DNA of 64,000 bases, from positions 136,934 to 200,933 of the forward strand of contig NZ_LITU01000083.1 of NCBI RefSeq assembly GCF_001280595.1. The letters are read 5' to 3'. Below the pieces are notes generated by a model, which was not told where the DNA came from, ran no database searches, and saw only the letters and a program-made list of their open reading frames with translations. Origin of the DNA: Paenibacillus xylanivorans (lineage in GTDB: Bacteria; Bacillota; Bacilli; Paenibacillales; Paenibacillaceae). Below, piece after piece: positions 63,044-64,000 of the stretch; within the stretch, counting starts at the first letter, position 1, and each line of letters opens with the position of its first letter. Both the position numbers and the translations under genes were made by a program.

Positions 63044-64000
63044 ATGCATCAGATGGAGCTGTGGCAGCAGTTCTTGGAACAGGAAGTGCTGCCACTTCGG
63101 AATAGCAAGATACAGGAGTTGCACGCCTATTATGTTAGGCATCGGCAAGAGATAGTACAAGGAATTGTTCCTCTATTTGACGCCTTCTGTGAACGGGTAA
63201 GATTGCAACAAGAACAGGGTGAGCTACAGGCATGCAGTACGCTGCACGTATCGTTAATGCGGACCAGGCTGAATCAGGGAGATCCGGCTTATATGCTACA
63301 CGCGAGTGATCGGTACCGTGAGGGGGAGATGCCCGCGAGCGGGTTTCTATACGATGCAAGCTGGATTTATCGTTATATGGAACAGTGGTTCGAGGAATGT
63401 GAGAGCAGTCGCAAGAGATATATGAACCGGATTGATCAGGTTGCCCTTCATGCATGGCAAACAGGACAGTTGTATCCTTTTCATGTCTATATGGTACATG
63501 CTGTCCGTTATGCAATGGATGACATTCGTAAACTAGATTCATTTCAGAACTTAAACAAGGACATAGAATTTGAAGTTCGTGTTGGTGAATTTCAGGATCA
63601 TGAGGTGACTGAATCGGTACACCGAATGAATGGGATCCAGCGCAGCTCGATAACTTGTAAGGGTTGGCTGGAGAGCAAGCTGACCAGTGAATACATCTAT
63701 GAACATATTGCGAGTGTAGATCTTACGCAGGGGGATTATGGGGAAATAGATTTCAATTACGCTCGGTTCGAAGAAGTGAGACTCAGCGGTAGCCACATGG
63801 AGGGGACGAGCCTACTGGGAACTCGGTTTATGCGGTGCCAGTGTGATCATGTCAACTTTGGAGAGACGCTTTTGTATGATGCGGACTTTCGAGGGTGTGA
63901 TCTGAGCAAGGCAAGATTCGATGGTGCTTTGGGTGGCCGCGATACCTTCGTCGATACACATGGACTGTTCTACGGTATGAACGGTGTCCAGTTTCAGGGA
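63044..64000 (+). CDS. Pentapeptide-repeat protein, C-terminus cut by window edge
   Basis: The frame from ATG 63044 stays open for 319 codons to the last base. GTGAGGGG lies about 9 bases upstream. Residues 1 to about 170 are helical, rich in Glu/Arg/His/Tyr, with no recognised domain (ELWQQFLEQEVLPL; SGFLYDASWIYRYMEQW). From about 225 onward come pentapeptide-like repeats with central Leu/Phe (DFNYARFEEVRLSGSHMEGT, LLYDADFRGCDLSKARFDGA), forming a right-handed square beta-helix. Its position right after the VgrG-like gene suggests a cargo, adaptor or chaperone of that system. The C-terminus, which could carry a toxin or other domain, is outside the window. Confidence 0.75.
   Translation, partial: MHQMELWQQFLEQEVLPLRNSKIQELHAYYVRHRQEIVQGIVPLFDAFCERVRLQQEQGELQACSTLHVSLMRTRLNQGDPAYMLHASDRYREGEMPASGFLYDASWIYRYMEQWFEECESSRKRYMNRIDQVALHAWQTGQLYPFHVYMVHAVRYAMDDIRKLDSFQNLNKDIEFEVRVGEFQDHEVTESVHRMNGIQRSSITCKGWLESKLTSEYIYEHIASVDLTQGDYGEIDFNYARFEEVRLSGSHMEGTSLLGTRFMRCQCDHVNFGETLLYDADFRGCDLSKARFDGALGGRDTFVDTHGLFYGMNGVQFQG

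Noticed and set aside
61464..64000. Ordinary prophage
   Set aside because: No integrase, repressor, capsid or tail-tube genes and no attachment repeats in the window; the label cannot be supported from the two genes seen.

Overview
The window reads as a chromosomal segment of an endospore-forming Firmicute of the Paenibacillus type. The evidence is an intact spoVM micro-ORF, a remA gene, a SpoVIF-like protein and a SleB-type cortex-lytic hydrolase, together with gene order from about 1960 to 31750 that follows the Bacillus subtilis yloA-to-recG region. That order is rqcH, Ca-ATPase, yicC, remA, gmk, rpoZ, coaBC, priA, def, fmt, rsmB, rlmN, prpC, prkC, rsgA, rpe, spoVM, rpmB, fakA and recG. 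Base composition is moderate, with AT-richer patches at about 32490-33500 and 58900-61460. No rRNA, tRNA, CRISPR array or complete insertion sequence was found.

Layout. Positions 1-1610 hold the tail of a LysR regulator and a PHP-domain phosphoesterase, followed by a truncated acetyltransferase remnant. Positions 1960-32150 are the conserved housekeeping block: ribosome quality control, Ca2+ transport, lysine and methionine/folate metabolism, nucleotide and CoA synthesis, replication restart, protein N-terminus processing, rRNA modification, Ser/Thr kinase signalling, and ribosome and fatty-acid kinase functions. Within it dapF and the YitJ-type enzyme sit between the Ca-ATPase and yicC, and the Asp23-type gene expected before fakA was not found. 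Positions 32150-41300 are accessory: a 228-bp palindromic element, a lipoprotein, a LytS/LytTR pair with an OFA-family transporter, glutaminase, and an SOS-type Y-family polymerase with YolD.

Positions 41300-50290 carry an apparent exopolysaccharide operon. It contains a synthase-type GT2, a UDP-sugar dehydrogenase, two TIM-barrel hydrolase-like membrane-anchored proteins, a HEAT-repeat protein and a degenerate GGDEF-REC regulator. A candidate structured leader RNA precedes it. Positions 50330-57530 hold an AraC regulator, an SsuD-like flavin monooxygenase, a CUT1 sugar ABC importer without its ATPase, and a NiaP-like permease. Positions 57680-64000 hold a SleB-like hydrolase with a strange N-terminal tail, an iron-regulated AraC/siderophore-binding-protein fusion ORF, and the start of a locus with a VgrG-like spike and a pentapeptide-repeat protein that runs off the window.

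The most notable signals are: three 21-bp direct repeats between the LytTR regulator and its presumed OFA transporter target; an in-frame fusion of an AraC regulator to a lipoprotein with an internal perfect Fur box; two copies of a ~230-bp giant palindrome whose outer arms differ between copies yet remain self-complementary; a 222-nt region closed by a perfect 12-bp long-range helix upstream of the polysaccharide operon; and the contractile-injection-like locus at the right edge.
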